From the NCBI GenBank assembly GCA_001303665.1, contig LJUF01000248.1:1-5588 (forward strand): a DNA stretch of 5,588 nt, written 5' to 3'. The stretch is from Phycisphaerae bacterium SM23_33. GTDB lineage: Bacteria; Planctomycetota; Phycisphaerae; SM23-33. Made by a program: the position numbers and the translations under genes. Positions 1 through 5,588 of this stretch are shown here, piece by piece (the first letter of the stretch is position 1; each line of letters starts with the position of its first letter). Under the pieces are notes generated by a model. The model did no database searches, was not told the origin of the DNA, and was given only the letters and a program-made list of their open reading frames with translations.

Positions 1-33
1 CCCGTATTTGCAAGGTTCGCCGCTTCTGTTTAG

Positions 34-75
34 CCGCGGCCGGGACGGCCGCGGGGGGCGGCCCGTCGGGCCGCC
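34..75. repeat. Two adjacent perfect 8-bp inverted repeats (tandem GC hairpins)
   Basis: CCGCGGCC at 34-41 is exactly complementary to GGCCGCGG at 47-54, with a 5-base loop (GGGAC). Two bases later GGCGGCCC at 57-64 is exactly complementary to GGGCCGCC at 68-75, with a 3-base loop (GTC). Neither hairpin is followed by a T-run, so these are not classical intrinsic terminators in either direction. They could be a dispersed extragenic palindromic element, the 3' end structure of an upstream transcript, or a leader structure for the dehydrogenase mRNA. The sequence shows the symmetry directly; the function is unknown. Confidence 0.7.
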
Positions 76-123
76 GCCAAACGAACGCGGCGAGAACATT
101 GGCACAGGCAGAACTCAAGCATC

Positions 124-129
124 GGAGAA
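124..129 (+). promoter_or_regulatory. Ribosome binding site of the dehydrogenase gene
   Basis: GGAGAA lies seven bases before the ATG at 137. This spacing and match decide the start in favour of 137 over the in-frame TTG at position 8. Confidence 0.7.
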
Positions 130-136
130 TTCCAGA

Positions 137-1192
137 ATGAAGCGCAAGCGGATCGTCGCGGCGAAGTTGGGCAACGGGCACATCGGCCTCATCGAGCAAG
201 ACGTCCCGCCCCTGCGGCCGGGCACAGTCCTGGTCCAGGTCCACAACTCCCTCATCAGCCCCGGGACTGAGCTGGGTGGCTGGCGCGGGCTGCGGCGGGA
301 GCTGGCCGAGCCCAAGCCCCTGCCCGAGCCGCTGCCGTTCGGGTATTCCAACTCCGGCGTGGTGCTGGAGGCCGGCGAAGGCGTGCAGGCATTCAAGCCC
401 GGCGATCGGGTGGCCTGCATCGGCGCCGGCTACGCCCAGCACACCAACTACGCGGTGGTGCCGCAGAACCTCTGCGTGCCCCTGCCGGAGGGTGTCAGCT
501 TCGCCCAGGGGGCGTACGCCCACCTGTCGGCCACGTCACTGAACGGCCTCCGCCGCGGGCAGCCGGAGTTCGGGGAATTCGTGGCCGTGTTGGGGCTGGG
601 CGTGGTGGGCCAGCTCACCGCCCAGTTGTATCAGCTGGCCGGCAACTACGTCATCGGATGGGACCGGATCGGCTTCCGCCTCGACGTCGCCCGCATGTGG
701 GGCATCCACGCCGCCGTCAACGTGGACGAGCAGGACCCGGTGGCCGCCACCGCCGCCTTCACCGCCGGCCAGGGGCTGGACGCCGCCGTGCTGGCCTTCG
801 GCGGCGACGCCGACCAGGCCGTGAAAACCGTCGAGAAATGCCTCAAGTGCGCCCCCGACACCCACCCCATGGGCCGCATCGTCGCCCTCGGCGGGCCGCG
901 CTTCCTGTACACCTCCACCCTGACCAACGTGGACGTCCGCCGCGCCAGCCGCACCGGCCCGGGCTACCACGACCCGGCCTGGGAGAGCGGAGCGGACTAC
1001 CCGGCGGTGTTCGTCCGCTGGACCAGCCGGGACAACGTGGCCGTGTGCATCCGGCTGATGGCCGAGGGCCGGCTGAACGTGAACTGCCTGACGACCCACG
1101 TCATCAGCCTGCCCGACGTGGACGCCGGCATCTCCGCCATCATCAACGACCCGGACAGAATCCTGGGCGTGCTCTTCCAGATGCAGCACTGA
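137..1192 (+). CDS. Zinc-independent medium-chain dehydrogenase/reductase (MDR family)
   Basis: The protein has 351 residues, normal for the MDR superfamily. The N-terminal GroES-like domain (about 1-140) contains ISPGTE (residues 40-45), FGYSNSGVV (68-76) and KPGDRV (87-92). The Rossmann domain carries the nucleotide-binding motif GLGVVG (153-158), and an acidic residue, Asp176, lies near the end of the second strand (GWD). The C-terminal SLPDVDAG...ILGVLF matches the family's closing segment. The His-Glu of the GHE motif is replaced by Tyr-Ser, and the four-Cys structural zinc lobe is missing, so it should bind no zinc. The ISPGTE signature is typical of the branch that includes BchC-like and bi-domain oxidoreductases. 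An NAD(P)-dependent oxidation or reduction of a polyol, sugar or alcohol is likely, but the substrate cannot be read from the sequence. The start is ATG at 137, supported by GGAGAA seven bases upstream. The gene ends 20 bases from a convergent gene, so its context gives no help with function. Confidence 0.85.
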   Translation: MKRKRIVAAKLGNGHIGLIEQDVPPLRPGTVLVQVHNSLISPGTELGGWRGLRRELAEPKPLPEPLPFGYSNSGVVLEAGEGVQAFKPGDRVACIGAGYAQHTNYAVVPQNLCVPLPEGVSFAQGAYAHLSATSLNGLRRGQPEFGEFVAVLGLGVVGQLTAQLYQLAGNYVIGWDRIGFRLDVARMWGIHAAVNVDEQDPVAATAAFTAGQGLDAAVLAFGGDADQAVKTVEKCLKCAPDTHPMGRIVALGGPRFLYTSTLTNVDVRRASRTGPGYHDPAWESGADYPAVFVRWTSRDNVAVCIRLMAEGRLNVNCLTTHVISLPDVDAGISAIINDPDRILGVLFQMQH

Positions 1193-1212
1193 GCCCAGCC
1201 GGTGCACCGCGG
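1193..1212. other. Convergent intergenic gap with a 10-bp palindrome
   Basis: The 20 bases separate the stop codons of two convergent genes. CGGTGCACCG at 1200-1209 is a perfect palindrome, and AGCC at 1197-1200 can alternatively pair with GGCT at 1211-1214. It could contribute to bidirectional transcript ending, but there is no T-run on either strand and no loop in the perfect form, so a terminator call would be weak. Confidence 0.3.
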
Positions 1213-3213
1213 CTATTGCTCGTTGGCCACCTCGATGATGAGGGCGCGGTTCACGATGTTGCTGCCGGCGGCGGGCACCACGTAGCTGTCGCCCTCCAGG
1301 CTGGGGATGATGGTTTTGCTCTTGGCCGCGCCGTCGGCGAACCACGTGTGCGTGATCTTGACCATGCCCGGTTGCAGGGCCGGCTCCGGCCGGGTGCAGT
1401 GGGCGAAGATCCGGTACGTGTTCAAGGTGCAGCGGCTGACCTTCTTGAGCTGGAACTTGACGTAGCACTCGGCGGCCGGCTGGCGGAGGCGGATGTCGCA
1501 GGTGCGCTCCCTCCGCCAATGGGCGCCGGCGTCGAAGGGCTTCTTGAAGGCGAAGCGCCACGCCGGGTCCAGGTTGGTCTTGTACAGGATCTGCGCCCGG
1601 TCCGACGGCGGGGTCCAGGGCGAGTTGGCGGCGCTGAACGAGCCCGCCACGGTCAGCCAGTGGATCTGCCAGGTCGCCGGAGGGGCCACCTTCACCACGG
1701 CATAGCCTTTCCCGCCGCCTCCCGGACTCAGGTGCGAGGGATAGCTGGTGCTGTAGCTGAGGTTGGAGATCTCGTGGAAGAAGTCCAGGTACCGCGGGCT
1801 GCTGCCGAGGTCCGGCTTGATCCAGAACACCGCCTCCTGGGGCTTCATGGAGAACTTGAACCGGTTCGTGCCCGCCTGGATGCCCGGCAGCGGCATGGGG
1901 GACATGAACAGGGAGTTTTTCAGCTTCAGGTTAGCCACGCTGGCCTCGCTGACGTCCTCGCCCAGCAGGCGGACCCTCAGCAGGTAGCCGTAGGTGCCTT
2001 CCACCTGGTTGGTGATGTCCAGCTTCAGATGGCAGTCGCCGGTGGTGTCATTGGTCCAGACGGTGGTCCAGGTCAGGCCGTTGTCGGTGGAAACGGCGAC
2101 GGAGTTGGTGGCGCCGACGTTGGCGCGGTGGAAGTCGGCCTCCAGGATGGCCCCGCTGTGGGAGTCGCCGGCTACGGTCAACGTGCCGGGGCTGCCGGCG
2201 ATCAGGTAGGGGCTGTGCATGCGGAAGATCACGTAGCAGTCGCCCAGCCCGGCCGGTCCGACCTTGCCGTCCTGAAGGACGTAGTTGACGCCCTGGTAGA
2301 GCCCGTCCAGGAAGTTGTTCTGATGGGCGGCCCAGTCCGGGCGATACTCCTGAATGCCGTTGACGTAGTGGATCTTGGGCAGGCGGAAGTTGTGCGGCCC
2401 CCTCTCGAAGTCGTACCAGGTGGTGGGGGCATAGAACTCCGGCGGGCAGTACCACCGGCCCAGCCGGTCCCAATACCGCGTCAGCCGCTCGCCCCGGCGC
2501 AGGTCCAGGTCCATGCTGTGGCCCCAGGAGCGGCAGGCGGCGTAATAGCTCTCGCCGCTGGTCGGGATATACGATTTGTAGAAGGTGTTGCGGCAATACT
2601 GCTTGCTCCCCCAGGCGATGAACTTCCCGCCCAGGTAATCCCACTGCCAGAAGGGGGTGGACGGATACTGCTGGTTCATGATGTAGCGGTCGGGGTTCCC
2701 GCAGATGGTGTTGGTGTCGACGATGCGGGTGGGCCCGCCGGCGTCCCATTCCTGACAATAGTGGGCGCAGTCGTACTGGGCGTCGAACTCGTGCCAGTCC
2801 CCGTCGTACCAGACCTCCAGCACGCAGTGTCCCGGCAGCGCCCGCTGGCGGGCCGGCAGCCCCGCCACCTCGCACATCGCGGCCAGCGTGTGCTGGATCT
2901 GGAAGCAGATGGTCATGCCGTACACGTTGAAGATCCGGATCGGGTCGAGCACGTACCCCAGCTCGGTTGTGCCTTCGGGATGCTCCAGGGGGTTCCAGTG
3001 GAAAAAGTGCCTGCGGGTGATGTACCCCCACAGGGCGATGGCCTTCTCCTGGTCGCTGTGGCAGCCGGCGGTCACGCTGGCCACCAGCGACTTGATGTCG
3101 TGGGCGTCCGGCTCGCCCACCTTAAGCAGCTTGAGGTCGCGCCCGGCCGCCGGCGAGGCCAGGACGCACGCCGCCAAAAACAACACCATCCACTGCCTTG
3201 GCTTGGTCCTCAT
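1213..3213 (-). CDS. Secreted transglutaminase-like protein with C-terminal beta-sandwich regions
   Basis: The protein has 666 residues. The N-terminus is an export signal: Arg/Lys at 2-6, a hydrophobic stretch 8-19, and probable cleavage near PAAG (21-24). A transglutaminase-like domain follows at about 35-150. Cys103 (YGMTICFQ) aligns with the catalytic Cys, GLPAR (118-122) is the usual following motif, His129 starts the HxxxEVWYDGDW segment, and Asp144 completes a Cys-His-Asp triad. Such folds include peptidases and amidases as well as cross-linkers, so the reaction is not defined. The rest looks beta-rich. There is one Asp-box, STDNGLTW (375-382), then a segment ending LPGIQAGTN (442-450) and another region at about 540-640; I infer sugar- or protein-binding modules. 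It has 16 cysteines after the signal, unusually many. The start ATG overlaps the previous gene's stop and has GGGAGG seven bases upstream. It is the last gene of its minus-strand run. Confidence 0.82.
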   Translation of the reverse strand: MRTKPRQWMVLFLAACVLASPAAGRDLKLLKVGEPDAHDIKSLVASVTAGCHSDQEKAIALWGYITRRHFFHWNPLEHPEGTTELGYVLDPIRIFNVYGMTICFQIQHTLAAMCEVAGLPARQRALPGHCVLEVWYDGDWHEFDAQYDCAHYCQEWDAGGPTRIVDTNTICGNPDRYIMNQQYPSTPFWQWDYLGGKFIAWGSKQYCRNTFYKSYIPTSGESYYAACRSWGHSMDLDLRRGERLTRYWDRLGRWYCPPEFYAPTTWYDFERGPHNFRLPKIHYVNGIQEYRPDWAAHQNNFLDGLYQGVNYVLQDGKVGPAGLGDCYVIFRMHSPYLIAGSPGTLTVAGDSHSGAILEADFHRANVGATNSVAVSTDNGLTWTTVWTNDTTGDCHLKLDITNQVEGTYGYLLRVRLLGEDVSEASVANLKLKNSLFMSPMPLPGIQAGTNRFKFSMKPQEAVFWIKPDLGSSPRYLDFFHEISNLSYSTSYPSHLSPGGGGKGYAVVKVAPPATWQIHWLTVAGSFSAANSPWTPPSDRAQILYKTNLDPAWRFAFKKPFDAGAHWRRERTCDIRLRQPAAECYVKFQLKKVSRCTLNTYRIFAHCTRPEPALQPGMVKITHTWFADGAAKSKTIIPSLEGDSYVVPAAGSNIVNRALIIEVANEQ
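3210..3213 (-). promoter_or_regulatory. ATGA stop/start overlap (translational coupling)
   Basis: On the minus strand ATGA contains the ATG of the transglutaminase-like gene (3213-3211) and the TGA of the PEP-CTERM gene (3212-3210). A four-base overlap of this type usually means one mRNA and coupled translation. Confidence 0.85.
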
Positions 3214-4325
3214 GGCCGCACCTCCCGGGCGCCGCGGCGGCGCCTCCGCAAGGCCGCCATCAATCCGGCCGGCACCAGCAGCACCGCCGTGACCGGCTCG
3301 GGAACGGCCGCCCCCTCGGGATAGCCGTAGTGGTAATTCAGCGACCAGAGGTTGTAGTCCAGCCCGTCAATGACGCCGTCGTCGTTGAAGTCGCCCTCGA
3401 TCCACAGCATCTCTTCCATCAGGTAATTGAGGGACCAGGTGTTGTAGTCCAGGCCGTCCACCATGCCGTCGAGGTTGGCGTCGCCGCCCGGCGGCAGCAG
3501 CAGCTCCAACGTGTAGTTGCCGGACTGCGAGTGGTCGCCCTGGAAGAGGAAGTCCGCGTAGCCGGTCACGGTGAGGTTCAGCTTGCCGTCGCCGGGCACC
3601 GTGCCGCCGATCCGCGAAAACAGCCCGCCGGCGCCGTCGTCGTCGTATTCGATCACCACGCCGTCGTTGTCGAACCAGCCCAGGACCGTGTCGAACTGCC
3701 CCGCGACGGCCACGGTCCTGGCCTCGAAGTGCGCGCCCGCCGACAGGCCGGTGAAGGTCATCCAGTCCATGCGGTCTTCCGCCCCGCCGGGCGTGTTGTC
3801 GATCAGGGCCTGGAAGTAGTCGCTGGCCCCGTAGCCGTAGCCGCTGAGCGTGTGCGACAGGACGCCGCCCGCAGTGAGTGTGCCGTTCAGGGCATGGCTG
3901 CCGATCTGGACGTCGCCGCTGTCGAAGACCGTCACGTACAGGTCGTACGGCCCGGCCTGCTCGTGCGGCGTGCCCCAGTAGTCGTCGCTGCCGTCGAAGT
4001 CGTAGTCCTGGGCCCCGCTCACCTTCAGCCGGATGCTGCCGTCGGCGTTGACGCTCACGTCGTACAGGGCGCTGGCGTAGCCGTCGCCGTAAGGGCTGCC
4101 GTCGTCGTTGTACTCGATCAGCGACCCGGCGGCGGTGAAGGCGCCCAGGGTGGTGTCGGGCCCGCCGCCGGGGGCGCCGGCGGTCAGCGAGTCGCTGACC
4201 GTGCGCACGCTCGGGTCGAGCACGGCCCGGGAGCCGAAGTCGTCGTTGGGCTCGAACTGCCCCAGGGCGGTGCCGGTGCACGTCAGCAGCACAAGACACA
4301 CCGTCATCCCAACTGCAATGTTCAT
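3210..4325 (-). CDS. Secreted PEP-CTERM protein with PPC-like domains and dockerin-type repeats
   Basis: The protein has 371 residues. A signal peptide covers 1-22 (cleavage after TALG). Two regions look like bacterial pre-peptidase C-terminal (PPC) beta domains: about 26-136, with DTTLGAFTAAGSLIEYNDDG, and about 186-277, with FDTVLGWFDNDG, EYDDDG and SGNYTLELLL. Two EF-hand repeats of dockerin type follow at 281-301 and 311-331, with complete ligand positions (Asp282, Asn284, Asp286, Asp290, Asp293; Asp312, Asn314, Asp316, Asp320, Asp323), so calcium binding is expected. The C-terminus is a PEP-CTERM sorting signal: VPEP (341-344), about 15 hydrophobic residues, five Arg (360-364). By family knowledge, an exosortase would cleave it after translocation. 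There is no catalytic domain, so a surface or matrix structural role is inferred. The start is ATG at 4325 with AAAGGGG seven bases upstream; an in-frame GTG at 4349 is less likely. The gene overlaps the next by four bases. Confidence 0.87.
   Translation of the reverse strand: MNIAVGMTVCLVLLTCTGTALGQFEPNDDFGSRAVLDPSVRTVSDSLTAGAPGGGPDTTLGAFTAAGSLIEYNDDGSPYGDGYASALYDVSVNADGSIRLKVSGAQDYDFDGSDDYWGTPHEQAGPYDLYVTVFDSGDVQIGSHALNGTLTAGGVLSHTLSGYGYGASDYFQALIDNTPGGAEDRMDWMTFTGLSAGAHFEARTVAVAGQFDTVLGWFDNDGVVIEYDDDGAGGLFSRIGGTVPGDGKLNLTVTGYADFLFQGDHSQSGNYTLELLLPPGGDANLDGMVDGLDYNTWSLNYLMEEMLWIEGDFNDDGVIDGLDYNLWSLNYHYGYPEGAAVPEPVTAVLLVPAGLMAALRRRRRGAREVRP
3221..3226 (-). promoter_or_regulatory. Ribosome binding site of the transglutaminase-like gene
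   Basis: GGGAGG on the minus strand lies seven bases before the ATG at 3213, inside the last codons of the upstream gene. The strong match supports this start and efficient reinitiation. Confidence 0.75.
3234..3305 (-). other. PEP-CTERM sorting signal (part of the protein at 3210-4325)
   Basis: Residues 341-364 read VPEP, then a hydrophobic run from Val345 to Leu359, then five arginines. This tripartite order is the exosortase recognition signal. A short tail, GAREVRP, follows, and its codons also carry the next gene's ribosome binding site. Confidence 0.85.
3333..3485 (-). repeat. Tandem dockerin-type EF-hand repeat, 90-base period
   Basis: Two 21-residue copies are encoded at 3423-3485 and 3333-3395, exactly 90 bases apart. 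They share GD, N, DG, DGLDYN and WSLNY in register, and the core DNA (about 17 bases around the DGLDYN codons) is almost identical. The 30-residue period suggests an internal duplication, as in type I dockerins. Confidence 0.8.
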
Positions 4326-4384
4326 AAAGTGACCCCTTTCCTTGATCACGCGGCTTACCGCAATCTTGGGGCAGAACCTTGTAT
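4326..4384 (-). other. 59-base gap between the cyclase gene and the PEP-CTERM gene
   Basis: The gap holds a small hairpin (GCGG at 4350-4353 with CCGC at 4358-4361, four-base loop). On the minus-strand RNA a CCCC from 4368-4371 could pair with the GGGG of the ribosome binding site from 4333-4336. There is no T-run to end the cyclase transcript and no recognisable promoter, so read-through into the PEP-CTERM gene is possible but unproven. Confidence 0.4.
4333..4339 (-). promoter_or_regulatory. Ribosome binding site of the PEP-CTERM gene
   Basis: AAAGGGG on the minus strand is seven bases before the ATG at 4325. It favours this start over the in-frame GTG at 4349, which would add eight residues in front of an otherwise well-formed signal peptide. 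Confidence 0.6.
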
Positions 4385-5588
4385 TTACCCTTCCCGGCCG
4401 GTCCTGTCGCCGTGCCCGACGAGGTAGACCACGCCCTTGCCGGACTTCTTGGCCCTGCGCAGGGCCGCGTCGGCGTGCCGCAGCAGCTCGCGGCAGTCGT
4501 GCCCGTCCCAGGGGAAGGTGGCCAGCCCGCCGGAGATGGTCAGCACGCCGGCGGCCTCCGGCCCCAGCGAGGAGAACTTATGCTCGGCCAGGGCTTCCAC
4601 GAACCGGCTGGTCAATTCCTGTGCGGCCTGGGGGTGCCGGCTGTCGGGCCGGCGCGGCGGCTCAGCGTCCCAGAACAGCACGGCAAACTCATCCCCCCCG
4701 ATCCGCGCCACCACGTCGTGCTCCCGGGTGATCTCCTTCATCAAGGCCGCCGTCTCGCGCAGGATCTCGTCGCCGGCGGCGTGGCCGTAGGCGTCGTTGT
4801 AGCGCTTGAAGTCGTCAATGTCGTACAGCAGCAGCGTGGCGCGGGACTGTTCGGCCCGGGCCTGCAGCAGCAGCTGGTCGGTGAAGTGGTAGAAGTACCG
4901 GCGGTTGTAGGCCCCGGTCAGGTGGTCGGTGATGGCCAGCCGGTGCAGCACGGCCACGCGGCGGGCCTGGGCGGCCAGAGGCTCGGCCACCGCCTGAAGC
5001 GCCTGCAGCCGCTTGCGCACCTCCGGGGGGATTTCCACGGCCGGCTCACCCAGCAGCACCTTGGGCCCCTCCACGTCCAGCAGCAGCAGCGGCTCGCCGC
5101 TCTCGTCGGACTTGGCCGCATCCGCCCAGCGGACCTCCAGACCGGTCCATTGCCCGACCAGGCGGGCGATCCGCTCGGTCATGACCTGCGACGAGGTGCA
5201 CGCCTCGATCAGCGCGGCGATCTGGCCGACGGAAAGCTCCGCCTCCAGGCCCTCACCGGCCACGGGCTGGTACACCCCCAGCGGGGCGGCCCGGAAGATC
5301 CGCTCCAGGTCCTCCGGCGAGGGCGGGTAGATGAGGTAATCGTCCAGCTCCTCCGGCAGGGCGCTGCGCAGATCGGCCTCGCCCGCCGGCGAGCACAGGG
5401 CGTAGGTGCGGATGCTGCCGTTCAGCCGCCGGACCGCCCGGGCCAGACCCGGCAGGTCCGGATACCCCTCCGCCATGACCACGGCGTCGTAGCGGCGCCG
5501 GGACAATTCCTCCAACGCCTCGTAGGGCTCCCCCACGTGCGCGAACTGGGACGGGCCGGCCAGCCGGGTCATCTCCTCGGCCACCGTG
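4385..5588 (-). CDS. Diguanylate cyclase with N-terminal receiver-like domain, 5' partial
   Basis: The product should make c-di-GMP from two GTP in the cytoplasm. Numbering from the GTG at 5584, the GGDEF domain spans about 216-390. It has DHLTGAYNRRYF (220-231), the metal-binding DIDDF (255-259), the intact active motif GGDEF (296-300), and an inhibitory I-site REHD (287-290) exactly five residues before it, so product feedback is expected. Residues 1-100 align with a response-regulator receiver fold, but the phosphoacceptor position is Ala38 and the conserved Lys before Pro is Tyr86, so it is a pseudo-receiver. Residues about 115-215 may be a short GAF-like sensor followed by a helix; this is a weak call. 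The frame stays open to the window edge, and the first strand with the acidic pocket is missing, so the true start lies outside. The stop TAA is 60 bases before the PEP-CTERM gene's start, on the same strand. Confidence 0.9.
   Translation of the reverse strand, partial: TVAEEMTRLAGPSQFAHVGEPYEALEELSRRRYDAVVMAEGYPDLPGLARAVRRLNGSIRTYALCSPAGEADLRSALPEELDDYLIYPPSPEDLERIFRAAPLGVYQPVAGEGLEAELSVGQIAALIEACTSSQVMTERIARLVGQWTGLEVRWADAAKSDESGEPLLLLDVEGPKVLLGEPAVEIPPEVRKRLQALQAVAEPLAAQARRVAVLHRLAITDHLTGAYNRRYFYHFTDQLLLQARAEQSRATLLLYDIDDFKRYNDAYGHAAGDEILRETAALMKEITREHDVVARIGGDEFAVLFWDAEPPRRPDSRHPQAAQELTSRFVEALAEHKFSSLGPEAAGVLTISGGLATFPWDGHDCRELLRHADAALRRAKKSGKGVVYLVGHGDRTGREG

Larger units (their letters stand above)
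1..136. other. Leader / intergenic region upstream of the dehydrogenase gene
   Basis: This stretch has no convincing gene. An open frame runs through it into the dehydrogenase gene from a TTG at position 8, but the encoded leader is Gly/Arg/Pro-rich and has no resemblance to the family, so I treat it as non-coding. Frame 1 is open from the window edge to a TAG at 31-33, so positions 1-33 could be the last ten codons of an upstream plus-strand gene. That is too short to support. The region holds two GC hairpins (34-75) and a ribosome binding site (124-129). I see no confident -35/-10 promoter. Confidence 0.5.

Noticed and set aside
99..116. TTGGCAC at 99-105 as a sigma-54 promoter element
   Set aside because: The required GC of the -12 element is not at the correct distance from the GG; only a half-site is present.
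8..136. N-terminal extension of the dehydrogenase from a TTG at 8
   Set aside because: The 43 extra residues are Gly/Arg-rich, are encoded by the GC hairpins, and do not fit the family. The ATG at 137 has a good ribosome binding site.
1197..1214. Intrinsic bidirectional terminator between the convergent genes
   Set aside because: The palindrome is short, has no proper loop in its perfect form, and has no T-run on either side.
536..1561. A 341-codon minus-strand open frame
   Set aside because: It spans the end of the dehydrogenase gene and part of the transglutaminase-like gene in the wrong frame; the product is His/Gly/Arg-rich without recognisable domains.
2048..3031. A 327-codon minus-strand open frame inside the transglutaminase-like gene
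   Set aside because: It is in a different frame from the gene holding the Cys-His-Asp triad, and is Arg/Pro/Leu-rich with no motif.
658..3324. An 888-codon open frame on the plus strand
   Set aside because: It runs out of frame through the dehydrogenase gene and then antisense through the whole transglutaminase-like gene. The product is low-complexity Val/Ala/Gly/Arg/Pro with no motif. GC-rich codon use leaves long antisense frames open by chance.
3198..4427. A 409-codon plus-strand open frame opposite the PEP-CTERM gene
   Set aside because: It is a shadow of a gene with a clear signal peptide, EF-hands and sorting signal on the other strand; the translation has only biased composition.
1..5588. 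tRNA, rRNA, CRISPR array, insertion sequence or phage elements
   Set aside because: Nearly all bases are used by four recognisable genes, and I saw no cloverleaf, no regular short direct repeats with spacers, and no transposase or integrase motifs.

Overview
The window is GC-rich, with four protein-coding genes packed closely and no RNA genes, insertion sequences or CRISPR arrays that I can see. The best taxonomic clue is the secreted protein encoded at 3210-4325 (minus strand). It combines pre-peptidase-C-like beta domains, a pair of dockerin-type EF-hand repeats of the form GD-N-DG-VDGLDY-WSLNY, and a C-terminal VPEP / hydrophobic / poly-Arg sorting signal. That combination, next to a large secreted transglutaminase-like protein, is typical of Planctomycetota, especially Phycisphaerae-like lineages. 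This assignment is inferred from protein style and was not tested by search.

Layout. Positions 1-136 are a short leader with two back-to-back perfect GC hairpins (34-54 and 57-75) and a Shine-Dalgarno sequence. The leader precedes a plus-strand gene at 137-1192 for a zinc-independent medium-chain dehydrogenase. A 20-base convergent gap follows. The rest of the window is minus strand, read from right to left: a diguanylate cyclase whose 5' end lies outside the window (4385-5588), a 59-base gap, the PEP-CTERM/dockerin-like secreted protein (3210-4325), and a secreted transglutaminase-like protein (1213-3213). The last two genes overlap by four bases (ATGA).

How the genes may work together. The PEP-CTERM protein and the transglutaminase-like protein are almost certainly co-transcribed and probably translationally coupled, and both carry export signals. 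This makes a two-gene envelope or extracellular-matrix module plausible. The upstream cyclase has an intact GGDEF and I-site, but the receiver-like domain in front of it has lost the phosphoacceptor Asp and the conserved Lys. It is close and co-oriented, so it could be in the same transcript, which would link c-di-GMP synthesis to a surface protein module, but the 59-base gap leaves this open. The dehydrogenase is convergent and probably unrelated in function. The most interesting point is the coupled exosortase-substrate/transglutaminase pair. I found no clear evidence of a wholly new type of system.
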